This document shows, one piece after another, positions 1-5,985 of a stretch of 15,757 nucleotides of DNA (its first letter is position 1; each line of letters begins with the position of its first letter). The stretch lies in the NCBI GenBank assembly GCA_902493835.1, contig CABURG010000026.1, positions 1 to 15,757 on the forward strand, read 5' to 3'. This DNA comes from an uncultured Collinsella sp. GTDB taxonomy: Bacteria; Actinomycetota; Coriobacteriia; Coriobacteriales; Coriobacteriaceae. A program made the position numbers and the translations under genes. The notes beneath the pieces are model-generated. The model was not told where the DNA came from. It ran no database searches and was given only the letters and a program-made list of their open reading frames with translations.

Positions 1-395
1 ACGCCCTGTCCGAGCGCCTGGCCGAGGCTGACATCGTCGCATCCTTTATGCCCAGCACACCCGAGACCCGCGGCCTGGCGAACGCCGAGTTCTTCGCCGC
101 GATGAAACTGGGCGCCTTCTTTGCCAACGGCGGCCGCGGCGATCTTGTGGTTGCCGACGATCTGGTTGCCGCTCTGGAGTCGGGACATCTCGCCGGCGCC
201 GCGGTCGACGTCACCGACCCCGAGCCCCTGCCCGCGACAAGCCCGCTGTGGGACGCGCCCAACATGCTCATCACGCCGCATATCTCCGGTTGGTTTCACC
301 TGGCAGCCACGCTCAACAATGTGGTCGACATTGCCGCAGAGAATCTGCGTCACCTGCAAGCCGGCGAGACCCTGCGCTGCTGGATCGAACACTGA
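1..395 (+). CDS. D-isomer-specific 2-hydroxyacid dehydrogenase, 3' part (5' end outside window)
   Basis: The reading frame is open from the first bases of the window (codons in phase from base 3) to TGA at 393-395, so this is the C-terminal part of a longer gene; the ATG at base 48 is internal. Enzymes of this family interconvert 2-keto acids and D-2-hydroxy acids with NAD(P)H in the cytosol. Visible family signatures, in order: a FMPSTPETRGL segment (the usual 'LPLTPETRGL' of the Rossmann domain), ANGGRGDLV (the place of 'NTARGxLV', carrying the substrate-binding Arg), GAAVDVTDPEPLP (the 'DVFxxEPLP' block with the catalytic-relay Glu) and the TPHISG block with the catalytic His. The final helix ends in a short polar tail. 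The substrate cannot be told from this fragment. A strong hairpin follows the stop at once. Family is confident, exact enzyme is not. Confidence 0.9.
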   Translation, partial: ALSERLAEADIVASFMPSTPETRGLANAEFFAAMKLGAFFANGGRGDLVVADDLVAALESGHLAGAAVDVTDPEPLPATSPLWDAPNMLITPHISGWFHLAATLNNVVDIAAENLRHLQAGETLRCWIEH

Positions 396-397
396 TT

Positions 398-425
398 GTT
401 CCGGCGTTTTACCAAACGCCGGAAC
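398..425 (+). terminator. Perfect 12-bp stem with tetraloop after the dehydrogenase
   Basis: Bases 398-409 pair perfectly with 414-425 (GTTCCGGCGTTT / AAACGCCGGAAC) around the loop TACC, two bases after the stop codon. The strength and position suit a transcription terminator, but no T-run follows on the plus strand (CCCCTCG), so it may act as an RNA-stabilising or Rho-assisted end. Confidence 0.6.
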
Positions 426-438
426 CCCTCGACGCTGC

Positions 439-537
439 GAGCCCGCCGTTTGGCCAATCTGCCGTTCAATTTCAAAGGCGCGACCAAAAGGTCAACGCCT
501 TTTCATTTCACGGCACCTTGGCTCAAACGGCGGGCTC
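439..537. repeat. 99-base interrupted palindrome
   Basis: Outer arms 439-452 and 524-537 pair perfectly over 14 bp (GAGCCCGCCGTTTG). Inside, further short arms nest in register: GCCAA/TTGGC (453-457 with 518-522), GCCGT/ACGGC, AAAGGCG/CGCCTTT (474-480 with 496-502), and GACC-AAAA-GGTC at the tip. The whole stretch can therefore fold into one long hairpin with small internal loops. There is no coding potential that I trust. It lies between the dehydrogenase and the convergent aminopeptidase and may be a bidirectional transcription barrier or a REP/MITE-like relic. Confidence 0.65.
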
Positions 538-621
538 TCGCTGACTTTTATTCGACCTGCGGGATCTGACTAGCGCAGGCTCTGCCTATGAAGTCCCAGC
601 AGTTCCGTCTTGTCGTTGGCG

Positions 622-679
622 TTGAAGCATTTGCCCAGATAAAACCTGACAAAATGAACCTGTCCCTTTTTGGCAGGTT
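622..679 (-). repeat. Composite REP-like element, copy 1 (probable terminator of the aminopeptidase gene)
   Basis: Read on the minus strand, the element starts at the base after the TAA of the M18 gene: AACCTGCCAAAA, then AGGGACAGGTTCA, then TTTTGTCAGGTT, then ATCTGGGCAAATGC. The two 12-base arms (668-679 and 643-654) pair with a single mismatch. Related copies lie at 5100-5155, 11071-11110 and 12155-12214. Its place directly after the stop suggests use as a terminator. Confidence 0.75.
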
Positions 680-2065
680 TTAGAGCTCCACGCTTTCGGC
701 GCCGTTGATGGTTAGGTTTCGCTCGTAGAAGGCGGTGAGGGCGCGGATGGCGTACATCACGTCGCGTACGCCGCCGGTCTCGTAGCTTGAGTGCATGGCC
801 AGCTGCGGCAGGCCCACGTCCACGGCATGCATGCTCGCCTGCATATTGGACAGGTTGCCGAGTGTGGAGCCGCCGGCCATATCGCTCTTGTTGGCGAAGG
901 CCTGTGTGGGTACGTCGGCGTCATCACAGATGGCCTGGAACACCGCGCGGCTAAAGGCATCGGTGCAGTAGTGCTGATTGGCGGCTTCCTTGATGACGAT
1001 GCCGCCGTTGAGCACAACCTGATTGCGAGCGTCGCACTTCTCGGCGTGGTTGGGGTGCACAGCATGTGCATTGTCGCAGCTCACGAGCATCGAGGCGGCA
1101 AGTGCGCGATGGTACGACTCGTCGTCAAAGCCCAGCGAGCCGTTAATGCGACGCAATGCATCGGCCAAGAACGTCGACATGGCGCCCTGCTTGGTCTCGG
1201 AGCCAACCTCCTCGTTATCGAAGCAGCAGAAGACCGAGACATCGTGCGCGTTCTCGGCGCCCAAAAATGCCTGCAGCGAGGTGTAGGCGCAGGCCAGGTC
1301 GTCGAGCTTGGGCGTCGAGATAAACTCGTCAGCCCAGCCCCAAATGCGCGCATCCTGACGATTGACCAGGAACAGATCGCGGCCCAGAATCTGCTCGGGC
1401 TCAACGTCCAGCTCGTCGGCGATCAGAGCATCAAAGTCGCCCTGCTTAAGATCACCGGCGCTGATAAGCGGGCAAAGGTCGACGGCTCGGTTGGGAGCAA
1501 AGCCCTCGTTAACGCCGCGGTTCATGTGGATAGCAAGGCTCGGGATAATAGCGACTTCGCGCTCGGTAGCGAGCAAACGGCTCTCGATACGTTCGCCCTC
1601 GCGCACCAGTACGCGGCCCGCGAGCGCCAGCGGGCGATCGAACCAGGTGTAGTCGATCATGCCGCCGTAGGCCTCGGTGTTCAGGCGCAGCGTCTCACCC
1701 GCGCCGTCGAGCTCGGGCACAGCTTTGACCTTAAACGTCGGCGAATCGCTGTGCGACGCCGTGAGCTGAAAATGATAGTCACCGGCGACGCCGTCCTCGC
1801 CCCACGTCGCGGCCAGGTCCTCGCCCACCTTAAAGGCAACAACGCTCGAGGTGTTGCGCTGCGTGTAATAACGCCCGCCCGGTTCGATGTCCCACGCCGC
1901 ATTCTCGGGCAGGTAGGTAAAGCCCGCCTCGTCGAGCTCGGCCATAATGGTCGCCGCCGTATGGAACATACTGGGGCATGCCTCGATAAAGTCGATAAGG
2001 TCGTTGGCGGCCTCGATATCATCGGCCGTCACATGCGCGCGCTCGGGCGTTTCCTGATCCGTCAT
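680..2065 (-). CDS. M18 family aminopeptidase (binuclear metallopeptidase)
   Basis: Cytosolic zinc exopeptidase of family M18 (aspartyl aminopeptidase / yeast aminopeptidase I type), removing N-terminal residues from peptides; the family usually forms large tetrahedral dodecamers. With the start at base 2065 the protein has 461 residues, a normal length. The metal and catalytic residues are all present: H105 in TASHSDSP, D255 in KLDDLACAY, E285/E286 in FDNEEVGS, D331 in VSCDNAHAVHPN, and H425 near the end (LAMHSSYE). I chose 2065 because GGGGAG lies just upstream and the homologous region begins soon after. An in-frame ATG at 2176 with a good AAAAGGAG site would add 37 residues of unusual composition. 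The gene is divergent from the amide hydrolase, and a REP-like hairpin begins at the base after its TAA. Confidence 0.93.
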   Translation of the reverse strand: MTDQETPERAHVTADDIEAANDLIDFIEACPSMFHTAATIMAELDEAGFTYLPENAAWDIEPGGRYYTQRNTSSVVAFKVGEDLAATWGEDGVAGDYHFQLTASHSDSPTFKVKAVPELDGAGETLRLNTEAYGGMIDYTWFDRPLALAGRVLVREGERIESRLLATEREVAIIPSLAIHMNRGVNEGFAPNRAVDLCPLISAGDLKQGDFDALIADELDVEPEQILGRDLFLVNRQDARIWGWADEFISTPKLDDLACAYTSLQAFLGAENAHDVSVFCCFDNEEVGSETKQGAMSTFLADALRRINGSLGFDDESYHRALAASMLVSCDNAHAVHPNHAEKCDARNQVVLNGGIVIKEAANQHYCTDAFSRAVFQAICDDADVPTQAFANKSDMAGGSTLGNLSNMQASMHAVDVGLPQLAMHSSYETGGVRDVMYAIRALTAFYERNLTINGAESVEL

Positions 2066-2226
2066 GCTCTCCCCTTTCGCTGGGTTGATGGTCCCCTCCA
2101 GCATACCCCGCCACGCCAGCGCCGCACTCTTCATTCCGTGCTTAATTCCGCGCCACTCACCAAGTTGAGCCATCATGCCCGCGCTCCTTTTGCGACAATT
2201 GCGCTAACAGGACGAGAGGAGCCGTC

Positions 2227-3312
2227 ATGAAGCCACGTAACATTGCCATCACCTGCGGTGTCGCGGGAGTCGCCGTCGGCCTTGCCGCTGCCACCGGTAT
2301 CGTTTATCACAAGCAAATCAAGTCCGCCGCGTCGCTCAAACGCTTGACCGGCTACGCGGATGGCTATGACCTGTACGCAATCGACATCGCCTACGACTAC
2401 GATCTCGATCGCATCATCGCCGCTGGCGTGCGCGACGACCAGGCCTACATCGATGCCGTGGTGGCGCAGGTGCTGCCCGGTGTGCCGGCACATGTCCAGG
2501 CGCCCCAGTTTGCCTGCAGCGCTTTTGTCGCCGTAGATGCCGAAGGCCGCGTGCGCACCGGTCGCAATTACGACTTTAAGGACGACACCTCGGCGCTGCT
2601 GGTGCGCAATCACCCACGCGGCGGCTATGCTTCCATCGGGCTTGCCGCCCTTAACAACCTGGGCGATAACACTCCGCTTGACTCCGTCGCCGGACGCGCC
2701 GCGGCGTTGATGGGCCCGTTTGCCCAGCTCGACGGTCTTAACGAATGCGGCGTGTCCATTGCCGTACTCACTCTGGATTCCAAGCCCTGTGACCAGGACA
2801 CGCAACGTCCCGTCATCAATACCTCGCTCGCCATCCGTCTGGTGCTCGACCGTGCCGCCACCACGCAAGAAGCTGTCGACCTGCTTTCCGCCTACGACAT
2901 GCACGCCATGGCAGGACGCGATTACCACTTCTTTATCAACGACGCCGCCGGTGACGCGCGCGTAGTAGAGTGGGATCCGCGCGATCCGGACCGTGCTTTC
3001 AAAGCGACTCCTGTACGCCAGGTTACGAACTTCTACGCCTGCTATGGCGACGAAGTGCTGCCCAACCAAAAGAATGACGAGCTGGGCCATGGTAAAGAGC
3101 GCGCCGTCGCAATCGCCGATGTCCTTGACGCCCACGCCGGTGCCCAGGACGAGGCGGTCGCTTGGAAGGCCCTTCGCGCCGCAGCCCAAGAGCCCAATCC
3201 GGAAGACATCACCAGCAATACGCAATGGTCGGTCGTCTTTGACAATACCGAACCCGCCGCCGCTATTACGCTGCGCCGCCACTGGGGCAACGTCGATGCC
3301 TTTGCGCTGTAA
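2227..3312 (+). CDS. Linear amide C-N hydrolase, Ntn/choloylglycine-hydrolase-like, N-terminally anchored
   Basis: A 361-residue N-terminal-nucleophile hydrolase of the penicillin V acylase / bile salt hydrolase / acyltransferase clan, which cleaves linear C-N amide bonds. Candidate nucleophile is C97 in QFACSAF. R113 and D116 in TGRNYDF sit 16 and 19 residues later, the same spacing as Cys2-Arg18-Asp21 of bile salt hydrolases. N172 in LNECGVS, N268 in VTNFY and R292 match the remaining conserved Asn/Asn/Arg set by position. LAIRLVLDRAATTQEAVDLL is a typical helix of the family. Residues 5-25 are hydrophobic (membrane anchor or signal), so C97 must be freed by autoproteolysis if it acts as an N-terminal nucleophile. 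The start has a clear GAGAGGAG site. The substrate (bile salt, N-acyl amino acid, other) is not determined. Confidence 0.85.
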   Translation: MKPRNIAITCGVAGVAVGLAAATGIVYHKQIKSAASLKRLTGYADGYDLYAIDIAYDYDLDRIIAAGVRDDQAYIDAVVAQVLPGVPAHVQAPQFACSAFVAVDAEGRVRTGRNYDFKDDTSALLVRNHPRGGYASIGLAALNNLGDNTPLDSVAGRAAALMGPFAQLDGLNECGVSIAVLTLDSKPCDQDTQRPVINTSLAIRLVLDRAATTQEAVDLLSAYDMHAMAGRDYHFFINDAAGDARVVEWDPRDPDRAFKATPVRQVTNFYACYGDEVLPNQKNDELGHGKERAVAIADVLDAHAGAQDEAVAWKALRAAAQEPNPEDITSNTQWSVVFDNTEPAAAITLRRHWGNVDAFAL

Positions 3313-3380
3313 GGAGCCAGGCCCGTCGACCTTACGTTCCCTGACGTTGCTTACATTTCCATACGCTTGAGCTAACACGT

Positions 3381-3413
3381 TTTACCCCCGTATCAACAGT
3401 GTGCGGGGGTAAA
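3381..3413 (+). terminator. 10-bp hairpin between the amide hydrolase and pfk
   Basis: TTTACCCCCG (3381-3390) pairs perfectly with CGGGGGTAAA (3404-3413) around a 13-base loop. It stands about 70 bases after the hydrolase stop and about 40 bases before the pfk start. The flanking A and T residues in the arms suit an intrinsic terminator, although the T-run is built into the stem and the bases after it are CTTATG. Confidence 0.5.
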
Positions 3414-3423
3414 CTTATGCGCA

Positions 3424-3432
3424 TGTTATAAC
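3424..3432 (+). promoter_or_regulatory. Candidate extended -10 promoter for pfk
   Basis: TGTTATAAC gives a TATAAC hexamer preceded by TG one base upstream, the extended -10 form. It lies just after the terminator hairpin and 19 bases before the pfk ATG, so the leader would be very short and transcription would begin close to the GGAAGGA ribosome site. No good -35 is visible, so the call is weak. Confidence 0.3.
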
Positions 3433-3451
3433 TTGCCCGGAAGGATTCATC

Positions 3452-4531
3452 ATGCTCAGGATCGGTCTTCTTACCAGTGGCGGCGACTGCCAGGCGCTCA
3501 ACGCCACCATGCGCGGCATCGTCAAAACGCTTATGACCAATAGCGAAGAACCTATCGAGATCTATGGTTTTGAGGACGGCTACCAGGGCCTTATCTACAG
3601 CAGGTTCCGCGTCATGACACCCGCCGATTTTAGCGGTATCCCCACCCGCGGCGGCACCATCCTGGGCACGAGCCGCACGCCGTTCAAGCGTCTGGATACC
3701 CCCGAGGCCGATGGTGTCGAGAAGGTGCCGGCGATGGTCCACACCTATCACAAGCTGCAGCTCGACTGCCTGTTTATGCTGGGCGGCAACGGCTCCACCA
3801 AGACCGCCAACCGTCTGCGCGAAGAGGGCCTCAACGTTATCGCCCTGCCCAAGACCATCGATAACGACACCTGGGGCACCGAGCTGACGTTTGGCTTTAC
3901 GAGCGCCATCGACGTCGCCACCAAGTGCATCGATGACATCCACACCACCGCCTCGAGCCACGGCCGCGTGTTCGTTATCGAGATCATGGGCCACAAGGTT
4001 GGCTGGATCCCGCTGTATGCCGGCGTCGCGGGCGGCGCGGATGTCATCTTGATCCCCGAAATCCCCTACGACATGGATAACGTCATCAAGACCATCGAGC
4101 ATCGCATGGAGACCGGCAGCCGCTTTACCATCGTGGCCGTCGCCGAGGGCGCTATCTCCAAGGAGGACGCGGCGCTGTCCAAGAAGGAGTACAAGAAGAA
4201 ACTCGCCGAGCGCACGAGCCCGTCGATTGTCTACGACATCGCCAAGGAGATCGAGGCCAAGACCGGTCGCGAGACCCGTGTCGCCATCCCCGGCCACACG
4301 CAGCGCGGCGGCCAGCCCGACGCCCAGGACCGCATCTTTGCGACCCAGTGCGGCGTCGAGGCAGCGCTCGGCTGCCTGCGCGGCGAGTTTGGCTACATGA
4401 TTGCCCTGCGCGATGGCAAGATGTGCCACATGCCGCTCGAGGATGTCGCCGGCAAGCTCAAGTATGTCGATCCCCAGAGCGACCTGGTACGCGAGGCCAA
4501 GGCGTTGGGCATCAGCTTCGGCGACGAATAG
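3452..4531 (+). CDS. 6-phosphofructokinase (group III-like)
   Basis: Phosphorylates fructose 6-phosphate to fructose 1,6-bisphosphate, the committed step of glycolysis, in the cytosol; 359 residues is a normal length. Landmarks: TSGGDCQALNA (residues 8-18) for phosphate binding, GGNGSTKTA (111-119), PKTIDND (133-139) with the catalytic D137, and MGHKVGW (179-185). Numbered as in E. coli PfkA, position 104 is Gly, as in ATP enzymes, while 124 is Lys, as in PPi enzymes and some actinobacterial ATP enzymes. ATP dependence is therefore likely but not certain. Asn replaces the Mg-binding Asp at 103, and His-Lys replaces the usual Arg of MGRxxG. The start is supported by GGAAGGA about 8 bases upstream. 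No partner gene is adjacent. Confidence 0.93.
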   Translation: MLRIGLLTSGGDCQALNATMRGIVKTLMTNSEEPIEIYGFEDGYQGLIYSRFRVMTPADFSGIPTRGGTILGTSRTPFKRLDTPEADGVEKVPAMVHTYHKLQLDCLFMLGGNGSTKTANRLREEGLNVIALPKTIDNDTWGTELTFGFTSAIDVATKCIDDIHTTASSHGRVFVIEIMGHKVGWIPLYAGVAGGADVILIPEIPYDMDNVIKTIEHRMETGSRFTIVAVAEGAISKEDAALSKKEYKKKLAERTSPSIVYDIAKEIEAKTGRETRVAIPGHTQRGGQPDAQDRIFATQCGVEAALGCLRGEFGYMIALRDGKMCHMPLEDVAGKLKYVDPQSDLVREAKALGISFGDE

Positions 4532-4554
4532 CCCCGGCTGGAACTGCTCCCATC

Positions 4555-4675
4555 GGAGGCCCCAGGGCTTACCTCCCAAATCGTCCTCGGACATGTCAGG
4601 ATCCCGCCGTGCGCTTCGCGCGGCGGGATCCTTCCGTCCTGCGGAAAGATTTGGGAGGTAAGCCCTGGGGCCTCC
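4555..4675. repeat. 121-base palindrome with 27-bp perfect arms, downstream of pfk
   Basis: Arms 4555-4581 and 4649-4675 are exact reverse complements over 27 bases (outer ends GGAGGCCCCAGGG / CCCTGGGGCCTCC). The interior holds a second hairpin, GGATCCCGCC (4599-4608) with GGCGGGATCC (4622-4631), extended inward to a three-base loop with one G-T pair, and a small TTCCG/CGGAA hairpin at 4632-4646. The strand can thus fold as a branched, cruciform-like figure. It starts 24 bases after the pfk stop and may end pfk transcription, though no T-run follows. I see no clear target-site duplication. Confidence 0.8.
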
Positions 4676-4973
4676 TGCGGTAACCGGGGAGGCCGAGGCT
4701 ATTCGTCTTCTTGCTGCAAGTGCCTGGGGTAGGATGCGGCGTGCATTTTTGGGAGTATTCAGCAGCCGAGGGTGCCTGCATACTGGATTTTGGGCGAGAG
4801 ACAGGCGCCGCGGGCCGCATTCTGCAAAAAAATGAGCGGTCCTCGAGGCGCCGGAGCTCAAAGTCAGGCTTTCAATGCGCTTTTGTGCGCCCGCTCCCAC
4901 ACTCGCGGACTCCGGGATGCTGAATTCTCCGGAATTTGCACGCCGCCCCCTGGGGTACCCGCGGGCAAAAAGC

Positions 4974-5010
4974 AACCGCCCCGCCGAAATATGCAATCGG
5001 CGGGGCGGTT
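4974..5010 (-). terminator. GC-rich 13-bp hairpin in repeat copy 1
   Basis: AACCGCCCCGCCG (4974-4986) pairs perfectly with CGGCGGGGCGGTT (4998-5010) around an 11-base loop. On the minus strand it is followed by GCTTTTTGCCC, an intrinsic terminator shape. Here no intact minus-strand gene precedes it, which fits a relic of a permease 3' end; the equivalent at 7446-7482 follows a real gene. Confidence 0.6.
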
Positions 5011-5071
5011 TATGCAATTTAGTGGCTGTGGGCGCGTCGGTGGCTCGCTACAGCTTGAATCCCAGAACGGA

Positions 5072-5101
5072 TTACTCGGCGCTCTTAAAAGCGCCGAGTA
5101 A
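5072..5101. repeat. 12-bp palindrome made of mirrored permease C-terminal codons
   Basis: TTACTCGGCGCT (5072-5083) pairs exactly with AGCGCCGAGTAA (5090-5101) around CTTAAA. Each strand reads K-S-A-E-stop, the C-terminus of the ABC permease encoded at 7544. The point therefore joins repeat copy 1 (minus) to REP-like copy 2 (plus). Confidence 0.7.
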
Positions 5102-5155
5102 CCCGCCAAAAAGGGACAGGTTCATCTTTGGCAGGTTAATCTGGGCAAACGCCGG
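5100..5155 (+). repeat. Composite REP-like element, copy 2
   Basis: Plus-strand copy: AACCCGCCAAAA, AGGGACAGGTTCATC, TTTGGCAGGTT, AATCTGGGCAAACGCCGG. It begins on the last bases of the TAA that ends the mirrored K-S-A-E codons. Its tail continues into the next hairpin, 5143-5184. Confidence 0.75.
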
Positions 5156-5184
5156 ACAACCATTAGGTGGCCCGGCGTTTGCCC
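5143..5184 (-). terminator. 13-bp hairpin downstream of the 120-residue hypothetical gene
   Basis: GGGCAAACGCCGG (5143-5155) pairs perfectly with CCGGCGTTTGCCC (5172-5184) around a 16-base loop. On the minus strand it lies 33 bases beyond the stop at 5218, so it may end that gene. It has no T-run and overlaps REP-like copy 2. Confidence 0.45.
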
Positions 5185-5217
5185 CGCTTTGCTGGGAATG
5201 TCTGTCGTTCAGTGCTC

Positions 5218-5580
5218 TTACTGGCCAGTCCAGTGTTGCGCATAGCTTTTAATGTCTTCGGTAAAACCATCAAGATCGTCGAGGGTAATCACGCTGTCGA
5301 TAAGCAAATTAGCTATCTCACGGTGCATTGTACTGCGGCGAAGGTCGTTCACCAGCACTCCTGAGGACAGCTTATCCCTATTGATACGCTCTTCTAGCGC
5401 CCAAAATCTACTGGACGCTTCGCTGTCGCCGTTCAGCATCTCAACGTACCGGCCGATGAGCTTTTCCATATAACGTTCTTGCCATTGAGGAAGCATTTTC
5501 TTAAACAGCTTCCAGTCGCTTTCGGCTACGTCGCGCATATGTTCTCCGCTCGTCAAACGGGCTTTCCATTTGCCTTTCAT
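5218..5580 (-). CDS. Conserved hypothetical protein, small and Trp/Arg-rich
   Basis: A soluble, highly charged, mostly helical-looking protein of 120 residues without signal or membrane segment. I remember similar short proteins in Firmicutes (pattern LTSGExMRD...W.LFKKMLPQWQERYMEKL...FWALEERI) but no function. The ATG at 5580 lacks a ribosome site; TTG at residue 9 (after GGAAA) or ATG at residue 15 (base 5538, after GGAG) are better placed. I keep the longer form because the segment before MRD appears to belong to the family. Base composition is clearly less GC-rich than the neighbours, and the gene lies among repeats, suggesting recent acquisition. It has no operon partner. Confidence 0.6.
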   Translation of the reverse strand: MKGKWKARLTSGEHMRDVAESDWKLFKKMLPQWQERYMEKLIGRYVEMLNGDSEASSRFWALEERINRDKLSSGVLVNDLRRSTMHREIANLLIDSVITLDDLDGFTEDIKSYAQHWTGQ

Positions 5581-5661
5581 TCTATTTGGTTTTCGCTCGC
5601 AGGCGTGGATGAGAGGCTCTCTTCAGCCTTCGAGATTGAGCTTGAATGATCCGTTGCCACA

Positions 5662-5807
5662 AAATGGACCTATCTACTACGTTTGCTACCACACCCTCGA
5701 CCATGACAAAGATTGTAAAAATAAAACCGCAGGTAGAAAGCTTGCCAGTTTTCGAAAAAGGCGGGTATGGTCGGCCCCTTCGGGCTAAACGTAGTAAATA
5801 GGCCCTT
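5662..5807. repeat. Imperfect inverted-repeat element, MITE-like
   Basis: The left arm (about 5662-5683, containing CCTAT-TACTACGTTT) and the right arm (about 5787-5807, AAACGTAGTAAATAGG) are near-complementary. A second pair, CGACCAT (5698-5704) with ATGGTCG (5767-5773), nests inside. The interior is A+T-rich and holds AAAACCGCAGG (5723-5733), a motif that also occurs twice inside the element at 15236-15408. The rest of 5581-5985, apart from the hairpin at 5869-5935, shows nothing I can name. Confidence 0.5.
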
Positions 5808-5868
5808 TTCTTGGCGCGCGGTCAGCTCAATGCTTATCTCCGTGCCGGAACTGACCCAATTGTTTGTT

Positions 5869-5935
5869 AGTTGCGGTGATATAGGGACTGTTTGGCGCTT
5901 TGGAGCCTCAAAACAATCCCTATATCACCGCAACT
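5869..5935. repeat. AGTTGCGGTG hairpin, copy A (19-bp perfect arms)
   Basis: AGTTGCGGTGATATAGGGA (5869-5887) pairs exactly with 5917-5935. The 29-base middle can pair partly (TGTTT/AAACA, GGC/GCC). It lies 50 bases beyond the stop of the XRE gene and could end its transcript. Hairpin copy B (7089-7158), on the other side of that gene, shares the outer AGTTGCGGTG and the TTTGGC near the loop but differs between them. Confidence 0.75.
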
Positions 5936-5985
5936 TGGAAGGGACGGGCGGTGTCGGATGAGTGGCGCTGGCGGGTTAGGGCGGT

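Larger units (their letters stand above)
4721..5101. repeat. Long intergenic repeat, copy 1 (partner of 7193-7569)
   Basis: This stretch matches 7193-7569 along its length. The first 77 bases differ at only one position between copies; the middle is more divergent; the end again matches and includes codons for the last residues of the ABC permease (G-A-x-K-S-A-E-stop on the minus strand). It contains the nested stems 4731-4740 with 4814-4823 and 4771-4778 with 4802-4809. It also carries a strong GC-rich hairpin at 4974-5010. It looks like a mobile or duplicated 3'-flank of a permease gene, or a structured RNA locus. No coding frame is convincing. Confidence 0.8.

Noticed and set aside
791..2230. 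Plus-strand open frame opposite the M18 gene (479 codons)
   Set aside because: Antisense shadow of a well-supported metallopeptidase; no domain and no ribosome site.
2173..3378. Minus-strand open frame opposite the amide hydrolase (401 codons)
   Set aside because: The plus-strand gene has intact active-site motifs; the reverse frame shows only low-complexity Gly/Val/Asp-rich sequence.
3332..5017. Long open frame on the minus strand (561 codons) opposite pfk
   Set aside because: It lies antisense to a clear phosphofructokinase and runs through the palindrome and the repeat; its composition (Ala/Gly/Asp/Val-rich, no domain) is that of a GC-rich antisense shadow.
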